A DNA stretch of 64,000 nucleotides. Origin: Scedosporium boydii (Eukaryota; Ascomycota; Sordariomycetes; Microascales; Microascaceae). This document shows, piece after piece, positions 1-11,060 of the stretch. The stretch's first letter is position 1; every line of letters begins with the position of its first letter. The position numbers and the translations under genes are program-made. The stretch lies in contig NJFT01000104.1 in the NCBI GenBank assembly GCA_002221725.1, positions 62,001 to 126,000 of the forward strand, written 5' to 3'. The notes under the pieces were generated by a model. That model had not been told where the DNA came from. It did not search any database and worked only from the letters and a program-made list of their open reading frames with translations.

Positions 1-1667
1 CGAACCTATATCAGGGCTCGCGGAGAGATCGCTAGCTTCCGGGCCATGAAGGATTAGGTCCGCCTGGTTCGCCTTTGAGCTAAGAATACAGCCTCTCCAC
101 CGCCCTCACTTCACTTCCTTTTTTCTCCCTGTGATTTGTACACATCCTCCTTCACCGGACTGAGTCATTCCCTCGCCACCTGTAACACCATTGATTGAAA
201 CGAGTTGCCGCCTCATCAGAGGCGTTTAAAATTCCTTCAGTAAGGCTCACTTGAAGAAGGCCCGTGGTTGGGCTCTTGTTATCTGAGGGGGCGCAGCTGG
301 GCTTTGTAAGTGATTGATGCTACCAAGTGTGATTTTGAGGCATCAGGTGCTGATAATGATGCCGCCTCGGGACTTTGGATCCTCGCCTGTGTGTACCCGG
401 GAGTGCGGCGTGAGAATAATCCGGGTCTCGCCCACATCAGGAAACCGGAAGGAAAAAGTAAAAAAGTATATCGGCGAAAAGGACAAAAATGGATTAGGAG
501 GTAATATGTGTTGGCTGACCGTTTTTTTACAAGTATTAACGCTTTGAAGTACGACGGCAAGGAGTAGATTAATAACAATTGAATTAAGCCAATCTTGAAC
601 CCCGGATTTGATGCATTTGGAAAAGAAACTTCCGGGTTGATTCGACGCTCGCCTCCGCGTACTCTTGCCTTTTTCGCGAGCTTAATATTTCCCTAGTATA
701 GCCCAACGAGTTGATAAAGTGCCCGTTCGTGACTCCTGTAATTTTCCTCATATCAAATGACACCCCTCGGGACGGTTGGTTGGGGTCCAAAAACCATCTC
801 CAAACTGTCGGTCCCACCTAATTTTGTGATATCGCCCTGTCAGGCCTGGCCATACCCCGGTCGATACCCCGTACAGCTTAATAAATTAGATTACGCCTTG
901 GGCCCCATTGACCTTGTCTTTCAACAAGCCTCAAAAACTCGTGATGATACTCGTGACCGTCAAACACCGCCCCCTTGTCCATCCAAAACTCCAGATGCCT
1001 CAACAAAACAGATATCGCCTACCAAGAAGGATGCCTCGTGGCTGAGGCGCACAAACAATAATTCCGTTGGATGACGAACCAAAAGCAAACCCGGTCTATT
1101 TTTCGATATCAAAATTACGAGAAAATTTTCTTCTCTTTTTCACCGAAAATGCCCTGACACGTAGTGATGAGAGCGAGGCCTCCAAACCCAGCTTTTGCCT
1201 CGTCATCTGCAAAGTGCAGCAAACGATGCACTCCTGTGTAGACTATTACCAAGTGATTTGCATCTCGCATCAGTCTATCTGTGGGTCTGGTTTGCATTAC
1301 GCCAGGGGGGGGGGGGGATTATGGAGAAAGAAAGGAAGCACAGGAGCACGAAAAGGAAAGACCCTGCATCCATTCCATCTTACGGAGATCTTCGACACAT
1401 TCCTTTTTCATTGGTCGTCTGCAAGTGCGAAGTGCAGAAGCATGTAAGGGAAAAGCGGTGTGTGTGCGCACAGCAGGACCAGCAATTGGGAACCAGCGGT
1501 GTCTGGTTATTCCGATACGACGACCTGTCACAGTCAAGAGACTCGAGGGGAGAGCATGGCAGAGATGATATTTTATTTTCCTAGGCTAGCTCACGTTTCT
1601 CCATTGTAAACCCCTACTACGTAGGTAAATGACATTCATCAAGGCCAAATCATAGAAACGAAGAGAC
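1..1667. other. Intergenic, no gene recognised
   Basis: Several short open frames on both strands have no family resemblance, no plausible splice pattern and mixed composition. The only notable feature is a run of 13 G at 1305-1317. The right end is the downstream flank of the Arb2-domain gene. Confidence 0.6.
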
Positions 1668-3153
1668 TCAAACCGACTCGAATCGACCAGTCTTCTTGTA
1701 GTTGTCCCACATGCGAGTAAGGCGCACCTCAGTATCCATCATTTCCTGGTCCGCGAAAGAGATAGTCGGCCTCTCTTCCTCGGGGATGTCATCCCAAGGA
1801 TCCCCTTCAAGGGCCTCGGGAGAACCAAGCTCCTCCTTGTAGGGATTAACAGTGGCGATGTTGGGGTCGTTCTCGTAGTTCTCGTCGTCGGCAACCTGCT
1901 GGATCCACTTCAAAATGTGTTCCTTCGCACGCGGGAGGATGCATTCGACGTAGTTATATTCACCGCTGCTATAGACGGGGCAACCGAAGTATCCATGGAT
2001 GGCATGGCCGTTATGACCCTCGTGAGAAGTTGCCAGAGACACCTGCTCCTTGAGAGAAGGCTCAACGACGTAGGCCCGAGTGCGCTACGCTCCGTGTTAG
2101 CGGAACATCATCAGGTACAGTCATGGAAGGGAAGTGATTGTCTATTGTGAGGGGTCTGCAGAAAAGGCATACCTTCTTGAGGAAGTTCTTAAATCCGGGA
2201 CAACTGATCAGATCGGAGTGCACTCCGTCCCCCAAAAGCACCATGGAATTAACACGAGGACCGAAAATAGCCCAAGCGAATTGATGATTGAAGAACTTCT
2301 CCACGGCCTCGCCGCCGTCTCCGATTGCGATGATGTCAATCTTTGCGTCGGGTCGGACGAGAACATTGAGAACCTCGTCGAAAATGTACTCGACATGGCT
2401 ATGATGGTTATCATGGCCTTTGATGCAGTGATAATTAGGTCGAAAAGCTCGGCTCACTTGAACCATGCTGGGAGCAGGTGTGGCATTCCATCGTGGCAGT
2501 TCTAGGGCCCTCTTCCCCTCGGGCCACCAGAAGGTCTCGCCCATGTTGGCCAAGATAATACCAGGGGAATCGTCGTCGTCGGGCGAGCAGTGCTGCTTCT
2601 TGATCTCGCGGACAATAGAGACCAGAGAACCTTTGTCGACGCCGCCACGGCCGTTGACAATGCGCATGGCAAGAGCTCCCAGCATCTGAGACGTCTCGCC
2701 AAAGATGATGACGACGCGTTTCTTGGACTTGATGTCGGAACTCACGAAGATGGGAACATGGGGTTCGTCCTCATGGGTATCCCAAGGGAGGCGAATTTTC
2801 TCAAGGCCTTCCTTTTCTAGACGCTCATGAATGACGCTCTCCACCGCCGCTGAGATTCAACACATTAGTACGCCCTGTAGGTGTGCGGCGTTTTTCGGTT
2901 GCAAGGTGCTCACTATTGAAGGCAAAGCGCTGGCGGTCGTTGACGCGCTCGAGGAGGTCGACATGGTACTTGAAATAAGTATCAGGGCTCTCTATGCTCC
3001 GGATTTCGTCCTCGTCATTGACGAAGTAGCTTTGCAACCAGAGCGTTAGCAAGACGCCGGGCAAAAACCACTCATGTGCACCTACCCTAGGGCCTTGAGA
3101 TCGCAGGGAAACTCTGCGTCTTTGGGAAGAGCCGTCCACGGTCGGTAGAACAT
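1668..3153 (-). CDS. Arb2-domain protein
   Basis: Four exons on the minus strand: 3153-3086, 3029-2914, 2849-2173 and 2084-1668, with introns of 56, 64 and 88 nt. The spliced frame is 425 codons plus stop. The N-terminus MFYRPWTALPKDAEFP runs across intron 1 into GYFVNDEDEIRSIE, then ERVNDRQRFAFN across intron 2 into TAVESVIHERL. These are hallmark segments of the fungal Arb2 domain, which covers roughly residues 5-300 and has an alpha/beta-hydrolase-like fold. In fission yeast Arb2 belongs to the Argonaute siRNA chaperone complex, and a related domain forms the C-terminus of Hda1 deacetylases. A role in small-RNA or chromatin silencing is therefore inferred from the family. The tail (about 330-425) is acidic and probably disordered. 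The neighbour ATG29 is on the same strand but about 1 kb upstream, so they are separate transcripts. Confidence 0.85.
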
Positions 3154-4158
3154 GATGACTGCGTCGATGGTTCACGATGGCGTCTGTTAACGTTTCGGTG
3201 CTTGAAGAAAGAGGAAGTCTTTTAGGGACCTGCTCACTTGATGACAGAGGTAAGTGCCTAAGGTTGGGTTCGAGGTGGAGATGTTGAAGTTATGAGGAAC
3301 AGAAAACCGCGCTGCAAACCCTTTCCCTGTATTCTGTTTGCTGGTATGTGCTGAAGGCAAACTCGTACTTTCCTCTTGGTTGGCGTCCTTTGTCGTAGAT
3401 CACCAAAGAGAACCAATGGCCATGATATTCAAGACCAAGTTGATATTCAAGGCCACATAAGGGCTTCCCGGTCGATCAGTGTTTGGATCTTCAAGCGGGA
3501 GACATTCAAGGGGAAACTGAAATATTATTCCAGAGAGCAGCATAATTTTACGACTTGGTATGAGCTCGTGCGACCTGAGTGGTATGTGAAGGCGGATACT
3601 TACATGTCCCAGAACGCCAAACAGCCAAGATCAAAACAACACCTCCCCTCGCCCCTTCCTCAACCTACCTCCTCACCAAGCCAGCGACTCACTCCTTCCT
3701 TACTCAAATCCTCCAAAATTTCCCTGCGATAGTTATATAATAAAGACTATGGCACCGATATGTCACCGAAGCAAGCTGACGTAGTTGGCGAGCTATAGCA
3801 TTCCGTTGCCTCCCTCGGGAGGGCTTGGGTTCGAATCCTACCGCTCTCAAGTTTTCACGACAACGTGTGCTCGGTTCCAGGGGTCGACTAAAGAAATGTC
3901 CCGAGGAATGGAGACCCCCATCTGGCTGGCCAGCAGTGGTCCTGGGAGGCGCAACGCTCTAGTAGGAGGGCGTAGGGCCCTGAGGTGATTCTTTTTTTGT
4001 TTTAATTATTTATTTATCTTATTGATCTTTTAGATTATTTGATATTTGGTGGTAGGTAGTTGTTTGTTTAATTGCATCCTTGTATATTAAACACCAGACC
4101 TCGAGATTCCTGAAATGACTGTTTCGTATGTTCGTTTCGTGGTTGTGAGAGTAAAGTC
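3154..4158. other. Intergenic region between Arb2-domain gene and ATG29
   Basis: Holds the upstream region of the Arb2-domain gene and the 3' flank of ATG29. The part from about 3990 to 4130 is T-rich. A tRNA-like element at about 3770-3990 is listed separately. No protein-coding gene is seen. Confidence 0.5.
3770..3990 (+). mobile_element. tRNA-like relic, possible SINE head
   Basis: A perfect Pol III B-box (GGTTCGAATCC) lies at 3828-3838. It is preceded by a strong variable-arm-like hairpin at 3808-3824 (CCTCCC/GGGAGG) and an A-box-like TAGTTGGCGAG near 3782, and followed by CGCTCTCA and a short T run. The acceptor stem does not pair and there is no room for a normal anticodon arm, so it is not a functional tRNA. 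The following ~150 nt end in a T-rich stretch near 3989. It could be a tRNA-derived SINE or a decayed Ser/Leu-type tRNA gene. Confidence 0.35.
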
Positions 4159-5547
4159 TCAATTTCCCTTTCTAGGAACAAACCTCCTACTAATAGATTG
4201 AGCAATGCTCAACCGGCTGCCAATGGCCCCGTCCTGTAATCCGGCCGCCAACGCCTCTGCCATTGCAGATTGCGTAACAGACGAATCTGCCAGATCGCGC
4301 TTGTCAGTATCCAATTGGCCAAGGAGCCCTCGATGCAACGCTTACCGTCAAGGTCACTAAAGCTGCTTCCCATGCTGGGTGTGCCTTCGCTTCCCTCCCT
4401 CGAGGCCGTCTTACCGGCACCCGAGCCACTGCGACCTGAGAGCTGGGCGGCGCGGGGCGAGAGAGGGCCTGACGACGCACGATTCCCAGCCTTTACCATC
4501 CGTGGAACAACGGCCGCAGACCCTGTCGATGAATCCGAAGTCTGCGACCGGTGAAGCCTGTCTTTCTCGAAGGGTCTCTTCTGATCCCCTCTGAGAGTCG
4601 AGGCTAGATCCGACGCCTCTTGGTTGAACGCATGGAACGCCGGCTCGGCATCATCTTCGTCATCGCCAAACGATGTCTGATCGTCTTGTGATTGAAATCG
4701 GGGCGGTCGCCGAATGATTCGTGACTGTGCGGGGCTGGAGTCGTCTGAGTCGTCGGAACTCGTGTCGGCTGGGCCGGGAGAAGGAGGGTTGGCATTCGCC
4801 ATGGGCAAAGATGAAATTCTCCGCCTTGGTACTAAGCCCTCTCCTCTTGTGGAATCTTTGCCCGGCCTAGGTGTGGATCCGCCACCGAGATTATGTTGGA
4901 AGGGCGAGTTACCCGACGGATTTCTCGATATATTCGGCCGGTACGATGTGTCGACTGGAGCGCCTAGAGCGCCGCTTGTTTCGTTTCTCGGGAACGGGGA
5001 ATCTCGTCTCAAAGACAAAGCGGAAATAGTTCTCTGGTGGCCCGTAAAAGGCTCAGACCCGGGGACAGGGGACGGCGCGGCGGAACCCTTCGCAGCGGCG
5101 GCTGCTTTGCGCAGTTCATCTCTTACTTGCGAAGCATGTTGTTCCGTGAGGTATGCCACCTGCCTGATGAGAAAGTCTACTGTGACTTCGAACCGTGCAG
5201 CTCTGTGCGCATACGTTAGTGAGCGGTACGGGGACAACTAACTACATCCTCATGATTTGAACGTACAGTTCGGTCCCTGTCTAGGCATCAGCAGCTAGCA
5301 AACGGAAGAAAATGAGGTTATGGGCCCTTACAGTTTATCTGAGTCTTGGCTACCTTCGAGAGAATTCTCCATAGCGCTTCATCCTTGCTAGAATCCCAGT
5401 TCACCTATTCCTGTGAGCTTTCAAGGCAAGAGTCGGTCGGCATCGGGGATGGTGGGGCTCCGGAAGCGGACTTACTGGAGGGGGATCCACAAAGTCCCCA
5501 CGAGGAATGGGAACCCGGACGAAGACCCTGTAAAGCGGCTCTGGCAT
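4159..5547 (-). CDS. ATG29: Autophagy-related protein 29
   Basis: Atg29 acts with Atg17 and Atg31 in the scaffold that organises the phagophore assembly site in selective and starvation autophagy. There are five exons: 5547-5476, 5404-5332, 5276-5267, 5202-4346 and 4286-4159. Introns are 71, 55, 64 and 59 nt, and the product is 379 residues. The start MPEPLYRVFVRVPIPRGDFV flows over intron 1 into VNWDSSKDEALWRILS. The family segment INWTELAARFEVTVDFL exists only if a 10-nt microexon is included. LIRQVAYLTEQHASQVRDEL completes the conserved N-terminal domain (about 1-90). The middle is Ser/Pro-rich and acidic, and so probably disordered. The C-terminus (SDLDDSSVTQSAMAEAL) is a conserved Atg29 tail reached through the last intron. 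The gene is divergent from the nucleoporin gene with about 500 bp between starts. Confidence 0.93.
5267..5276 (-). other. ATG29: 10-nt microexon of ATG29
   Basis: On the minus strand GGACCGAACT is flanked by an acceptor (GACAG) and a donor (GTACGTTC). With it the frame reads TGG ACC GAA CTA, giving W-T-E-L between IN and AARFEV as the family requires. Without it the reading frame is lost. Confidence 0.85.
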
Positions 5548-6050
5548 AATCTCGTAGATTACAGAATAACACTGCTCTATCCGACTTATTTCAGTCGTCG
5601 ATCAGAGATGGAAAGCGAGTAAATGATGGAAGGTTCAACTTCGAATTCCAGCCTTGAGTCGGATGTCGTCAGTTGATGGAGCCTACTTGGTGGAACTAAT
5701 TACATAAGCATTTGCGGCTCAAAATTGCATAATGGCAGGATGTGGGGTGAGGCGAATTCAAGTGGGTCCCTGTTCTGGACTTGGACTTGGCCTTCTTGCC
5801 TTGCAGGTCCGAGCGTTTCTTTTCGCTTTCTCGTTGCTGTGGAAGCTGGAACAAAATTATTTCAGAAGCCAAACCTGGTGTCCACATTCATCCCTGGACT
5901 TTCGTTTTTGTGACCGATATCATCCGAAGCCATCCCCACGAGTTACGAGTGCCTCTTTGTCGAAGATTCGAAGGGCTTAATCCTGCCATCGGTTTCACTC
6001 GAGTGGCATTTCCTTCTTTTCTTTTTCCCTTTCTACAGAATATAGCATCG
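5548..6050. promoter_or_regulatory. Divergent promoter region of ATG29 and the nucleoporin gene
   Basis: About 500 bp separate the two start codons. The half nearest the nucleoporin gene is strongly pyrimidine-rich, ending in TTTCTACAG at about 6031-6039, which may be a 5'UTR intron acceptor or just a CT-rich leader. No clear TATA box was seen. Confidence 0.5.
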
Positions 6051-7400
6051 ATGGCGCCATTAATTCTGCACAACGTTCCCGACGAGGAGCTATACATCGG
6101 CGACGATGGCATCCAACGACCATATGCGATGGTTTTCCCACAGTATGTCGGCACCCGCCATCAAAATTCATCTTCCATCACCCAATCCCAGGATACTGAC
6201 ATACATTCTAGGCAGGAGGGCCACGCCGGCAGCACGCGATCACGACGCGCCGTAGCCGAGACAGGATCTTTTGGCAAGTCGACTCGACGCGCGAGATCAA
6301 GGACGGGGACGCCAGCTAAGAGGGACAACCCTACTCTGACGGCGGCCGACAAAGTTTTCAGCGAGTGGATATCTACGCAAGCGGCGCCGCCGGCAAATGC
6401 GAGCGCGACGGCGGCGAGCCGCAAAGCATCGTCGATGATGAACGAAGAGGCTCCTTCAGCCCAGCATCGCCTCGTCAAGAAGGAGCCGACGGAAGTGATC
6501 CTTCGAGGATACAAGAACTCGGATCAACAGTACGCCGCGATAAATCACTACGAGCAGCTCGCCGGGAGGATCTGCGAGGATTATCCTAGGCAGCCACCCC
6601 TGGACCATACGAGATACAAATCTGAGTTGAGAGATCCCGCGTTCATTAGGCAAAAGCCTTTGACACCCGAGGAAAGGGCAAAGGTCAACAAGGCTGATGG
6701 CGGAGAGCACTGGGTGAAGGTTACTTTCGAGTCGGCTGATGCGGCTGAGACTGCCATCTACGCATCGCCTCAGAGCATCCTCGGTCATATCGTCCACGTT
6801 GAGCCTTACCATGGCCATCCTCCCAACAGGGACGAGGCCATCCCCGATATCGAGAGCCTCAACGACCATCCGAGATCCAGGTCCGTTCCTAACTTAGCCA
6901 GGCAGGACTCCGGTCGTGGACGCCACGACAAGAGGGCAGCCTCAGTCTTCGCCACCGATCACTTCGACCCCTTCGCCATCCCCGCCAACGGCACCTCATC
7001 CCCCGACTCCCGGATATCCTCGCACACCCTTGATTCCAACACTCTCTCCTCTGCCACCGTCACCGATGCCCACCTCTCCCATCTCGGCCACACTACAGCG
7101 ACGCAAGAGGGCCCCGCGGATAGCGTGTTTTGTAGGAAGATCCCCACCGCTCGCCGGGCCACACTGCTCCCCGCCGAACAGGCTCTACTCCCTCAACAAT
7201 CATTCACGCAGCGCATCATCAACGCCATCCCGTTCCTGAAGTGGTTCAGCGGGTCCATGATAGGAAACGAAGTCCCGCGCACCGAGCTGGGCGACTTTGA
7301 TTGGAACCGGGCGAGTTTATATTGGAAGTTTATATGGTGGCTGGATGCGACGTTTAACTTGTTTGGCGGAGAAATCTTGACCGCTGACAAGGAGGATTAG
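6051..7400 (+). CDS. NUP53: Nucleoporin NUP53/NUP35-like (RRM type)
   Basis: A structural nuclear pore component of the inner ring. The first ATG in this frame is 6051; the frame is open further upstream but without ATG. A canonical intron, GTATGT...TACTGAC...TAG (6143-6211, 69 nt), joins MVFPQ to QEGHAGS, giving exons 6051-6142 and 6212-7400 and 426 residues. Residues about 120-240 (EVILRGYKNSDQQYAAINHY to VHVEPYHGHP) match the divergent RRM of Nup35/Nup53, which dimerises and contacts other inner-ring proteins rather than RNA. The flanks are Ser/Thr-rich. The C-terminus (FLKWFSGSM, FGGEIL) is hydrophobic/amphipathic, like the membrane-binding tail of the family. The intron length is a multiple of three and has no stop, so a retained form would insert 23 residues. 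Confidence 0.85.
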   Translation: MAPLILHNVPDEELYIGDDGIQRPYAMVFPQYVGTRHQNSSSITQSQDTDIHSRQEGHAGSTRSRRAVAETGSFGKSTRRARSRTGTPAKRDNPTLTAADKVFSEWISTQAAPPANASATAASRKASSMMNEEAPSAQHRLVKKEPTEVILRGYKNSDQQYAAINHYEQLAGRICEDYPRQPPLDHTRYKSELRDPAFIRQKPLTPEERAKVNKADGGEHWVKVTFESADAAETAIYASPQSILGHIVHVEPYHGHPPNRDEAIPDIESLNDHPRSRSVPNLARQDSGRGRHDKRAASVFATDHFDPFAIPANGTSSPDSRISSHTLDSNTLSSATVTDAHLSHLGHTTATQEGPADSVFCRKIPTARRATLLPAEQALLPQQSFTQRIINAIPFLKWFSGSMIGNEVPRTELGDFDWNRASLYWKFIWWLDATFNLFGGEILTADKED

Positions 7401-7911
7401 AAAAAAGTTATGCAAGGCCGGGGTCTCCGCCCACAGAATGTATACTCATGGTCACTGTTTCGACGCGATAGAGATTACATAGATACGCTTGCCAAGTGGC
7501 AGAGTCACTCTCTTTTTCCTCTTTTTTTTTCCCGCCGTCTTGGGTTGTTTTCTTCTTCATATCATGGTTTTTTGGCGCTGGTCTTTGCGCAAGGGAAGGG
7601 GAGGGGTTTCGGTGGTTCGTTTTCTGACAGATAATGTAATGATCTGAAGATTGTACTTGTATGCATAAGGTACATTGCCTTCGAGTATGTTGTGGGAATT
7701 TATAGGTTTACTCCATGGTGCAATGCAAAAGAGAGACCATCTTGTGGTATGCAAGAAATAAAACATCAATATACCTAGCCTCCCAGCCGGAACGCCACCT
7801 GTGATAATTATCAAGACTGCGGGAAAGTACCGATCGCCGCGTGCATGTTAGACAAATTACAGCCCCTCCCTCTCAAAAAATACTGAACTCTTGTATCTAC
7901 TAACTAGCCAT
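7401..7911. other. Tail-to-tail intergenic region
   Basis: Shared 3' flanks of the convergent nucleoporin and IVY1-like genes. It has a T-rich stretch near 7510-7560 and nothing coding. Confidence 0.6.
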
Positions 7912-9342
7912 TTACTTCGTCTCGTCTCTCACATCTGTCCAACTCCGTCCTCGGTCTTCTTCCTCCCCGGGTGAGCTCCGGTCACTCTGACTTTCTTCGC
8001 GCGAAGAAGCTCCCGGCTCATCCCTCCACGGATGCTCCTCGCTCTCATCAACGTTCGGCAACTCCGTCTCGATCGTAGGTATCCTGAGCTCAGACCGCTG
8101 CATTTCCTCCTCGTGCTGTTCTTCGTGTTCAACGTCTTGTTCTTTTATCTTCGTGCTTGAAGGCTCTCCAGCGCCTAGGCTGTCAAAAGTGACGTCTGTT
8201 GGGCTTCTTCGGATAGGCTGCGGAGAGAAAGGTCTCACGCCTCGAGATCGGTTAAACTCCGAAAACAAGCTATCAGAATCCGCCGGTCGCGCGGGCCCAC
8301 CTTCAGAGTTCGCAACGCCGGCTAGGCTCTGGTAACGCTCCCCATCGGCAAGAAGAACATCGGAACGGTTGCTGTTAGCACGCCCCGAGTCCGACGCGGA
8401 GTCGGCGAGGATGCTCTTAGGCGGTAGGATACTGAAAAGCTTCGAGCCTTCCCCAGCGGAAGGACCCTGAGATGGGAGCTCGTCGGGGGCGAAAAGATCG
8501 GTACCCTTCTCGAGGAGGTCATCGAGGCCGCCTCCACTCCAACCCTTGCGTGCTAGAGACTCGAAGATGTCCACCTCTGCACGGACAAGACTGCAGGATG
8601 CGTCCAGGATCTTATTGCTAGTCTCTTGGCTATCGCGCAGCAAAGTCCGAGAGTGGTCGGCATGCAGGGTCGTCAGACCATCGAGCTTGGTGGTGAGCTG
8701 GACAAGGTGTGCTCTGAACTTGGCTACGTCGCGGCGCCTCTGCTTATGGAGCTTCAGACCCTCCTTTTCCAGCTTCCTTATCTCCTTGCTCTGCATCTTG
8801 ACCGCCCTCTCGTAGCTTTCCGCTTCATCATCGACGTCGTTCTGCCACTTGTCGAGCTCGTGGAGCAAGGGAACCTCGAAATTACGGTATACCGTCTCGC
8901 TTAGGATCTGGTGGTGATTCGCAATCAGGTGATGTACACCCGACGCGCCCAAGAGCAAATCCGCCGTACACGAGCCTTTCGTCGTAAAGCTAGTGCTCAG
9001 CGAAGCCGCGGCCGCCGGGCCGATAGCATCAGCGCGAGCCTCTTTTAACCGGGCGCATGATTCGAGAGCGGCTCCGAACGCGGATGAGGCAGAGGAGAGG
9101 GTCGCTAGGGCAACTCGGTACGATTTAGCCGTCGCGATGAGATCGGAGTATGCTTGTTGGGACAGTTCGAGATCGGCTTTCGTGAGGACCGCGTGGGGAG
9201 GTCGAGGTGGTGGAGGAAGGGGGAGGTTGTACTGGGAGAGGGGGTTTGTTGTCGATGCGAGGGAATATGTGGGCGATCCGGGTACTGGCGGGAGCTGTGA
9301 GGGAGTCGGGGAAGGCGGCCGATCTTGAGCGGGAGTGGCCAT
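7912..9342 (-). CDS. IVY1-like BAR/I-BAR-type protein
   Basis: A single exon of 476 residues starting at MATPAQDRPP; the frame is open a few codons upstream but has no earlier ATG. After a Pro-rich N-terminus, residues about 55-280 form a long helical region (LTKADLELSQQAYSDL, RKLEKEGLKLHKQRRRDVAK, CSLVRAEVDIFESLARKGW). This fits the fungal Ivy1 family, phospholipid-binding proteins with a BAR/I-BAR-like fold that interact with Vps33 and the Rab7 protein Ypt7 on vacuoles. Residues 290-476 are Ser/Glu-rich and likely disordered. By family knowledge it would act at the vacuolar membrane in fusion or TORC1-linked homeostasis. The assignment rests on recognising the helical block, not on a search. 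Confidence 0.7.
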   Translation of the reverse strand: MATPAQDRPPSPTPSQLPPVPGSPTYSLASTTNPLSQYNLPLPPPPRPPHAVLTKADLELSQQAYSDLIATAKSYRVALATLSSASSAFGAALESCARLKEARADAIGPAAAASLSTSFTTKGSCTADLLLGASGVHHLIANHHQILSETVYRNFEVPLLHELDKWQNDVDDEAESYERAVKMQSKEIRKLEKEGLKLHKQRRRDVAKFRAHLVQLTTKLDGLTTLHADHSRTLLRDSQETSNKILDASCSLVRAEVDIFESLARKGWSGGGLDDLLEKGTDLFAPDELPSQGPSAGEGSKLFSILPPKSILADSASDSGRANSNRSDVLLADGERYQSLAGVANSEGGPARPADSDSLFSEFNRSRGVRPFSPQPIRRSPTDVTFDSLGAGEPSSTKIKEQDVEHEEQHEEEMQRSELRIPTIETELPNVDESEEHPWRDEPGASSREESQSDRSSPGEEEDRGRSWTDVRDETK

Positions 9343-11060
9343 TCTCCTGACGACCAAAAAAATGAGGCGGATTGTTTACAGTTGGCGAGGGCAGGGTTTC
9401 GGGGTTTCGCGATGGGATGGGCGGAAGGTCTGGGCGTTGACGGAGACAGAGGCAAGTGGCAGAACGCGAGAGATCCGAGGTTGGACCTACGCCGGTGGTG
9501 TAAATGCGTCAGTGCTGGGGTGGGGAGAGAAAAGGGAAAATAAGGTTAATCTGGGCGGAGGGAGGATAATCGAGAAACTGCACTTGGCTTTCAAATTGGG
9601 GGAGCTTGCAGATTATACGTCCGAATTGCGTGCAGGCAGGTACCGATCGAGTTGTACCGTGGTACCGTGTCGCCTGGCTGCTTCCTGTGCGCGTACGGCG
9701 GCTCTCGGGGCGATCTTTGGCTTGAGGGAGCCGGGGTCCATGTACAAAGTACGGAGGTACTCAAGTACTTTTAGTGTGCTAGAGAGCCAGAGGCGGTGAG
9801 CGTTTAGGCGGCAGAATAGCAGACTTCAGCTTTATCGTGGGGTTCCTTCCGTTTTCTTTCATCTGGAATATCTCTTCGTCTATTTTCTCCAAGCATCTGG
9901 TGTCTCTACGAAACTATTGTTTGGCATACTCACTGAGGCAACAACACTTCGATGTGAGAGGACGAAACAAGGGACACGCCTAGAATGGCCCTGCTCCGAC
10001 GTGTATGCACACCATCAATTCTGCATTTGGGCTTAATCACAAGACCAAGAGAGCGTTGGATCTGTAGCACGGGAATATTCCACGTGAATATAGTTCCTGA
10101 AGCTGCTGCTTTCGCCAGATCTCGCCATCTTTCTAAGCCTCCATCTCGAGCCTCTATACCCACCCGTGAGAAATAACGCTGATCCGCAGTTGTCGCACAG
10201 AACCTAAGGATGATTACCTATTGCTTTTCCTTGCCTCATTGAAACTGCTCCTAGATTTAAGAAGCTTGAATGAGGGCACCCCGCTAGTTCAGCAGTCGTA
10301 GCTCAGGTCAACTTTCTAGCCTTACGCTGCTTCGTCTCCCAACCCCCTCGTCCCAAGGCATCGAAAATGCCTCTCACTTCTTGCTAAGAAACGAGCGGCC
10401 CAAGAACCCACCTTCGTACCGTCGTAGCTGATTGATTGAGCCTGGGCCTGTCAGCTCGCCATCCATATTAGCACTTCCCCCACGTGGAAAAAGCACGATC
10501 CTGCATGTGAGACTTGTAAGGTGTACGTCAAGGTTCTGCGCTAGCTACGATAAAGGTATATTTAGCGCAGGGCGACAGTGACGAGGCTCTCGCCGAAGGA
10601 TCAATGGTTTCCGCACTAGGATGATAGTCCATAAATCCAGGGCTTAGTGACCGTAATTCGACCTTAATGCCCTTACTCAACGAAGTGTTGGGGGCCGACC
10701 TGGCAGTTGCTTCCGATCCTAGGGGCATGCCGAGTGTAGAGATTGGTGTTAGCGGCCCAAGTTGTTCCTCTCCATCCCACGAGCCTGTGACATTTTCCGA
10801 GCAGCTCATACAAGTCCGACTCGTATCTTTCCTCAAATCACTCTTATACTCCGGGTCGTGCTGCCCTCACGACCTTCCCGCTAGCCTCAGAAGCAACCCT
10901 GTTCATGCGTTTCCAGAGACATCTGAACAATTCTTGGTTCTTTTCATAAGACACTGTTCCACGTCCTTTCACTACAGGAATCGGCTTCTATTAGCGATTG
11001 GCGGATCGGCTAGTCATTCGGCGACGGCGCATTTGATATACATCTTTCTGCTATGCTGAG
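9343..11060. other. Intergenic, no gene recognised
   Basis: Contains the upstream region of the IVY1-like gene and about 1.5 kb with only short frames of no recognisable family. Near 9741-9770 there is a cluster of GTAC-containing words (TACAAAGTA, GGTACTCAAGTACTT) related to the intergenic TACGAAGTA motif. A CT-rich stretch before 11060 may be leader of the next gene. Confidence 0.5.

Noticed and set aside
5781..6050. Upstream extension of the nucleoporin frame (90 codons)
   Set aside because: The frame is open but has no ATG before 6051 and is CT-rich leader in composition.
10528..10836. 102-codon minus-strand frame
   Set aside because: No family signal and no supporting context; overlaps a plus-strand frame of similar length.
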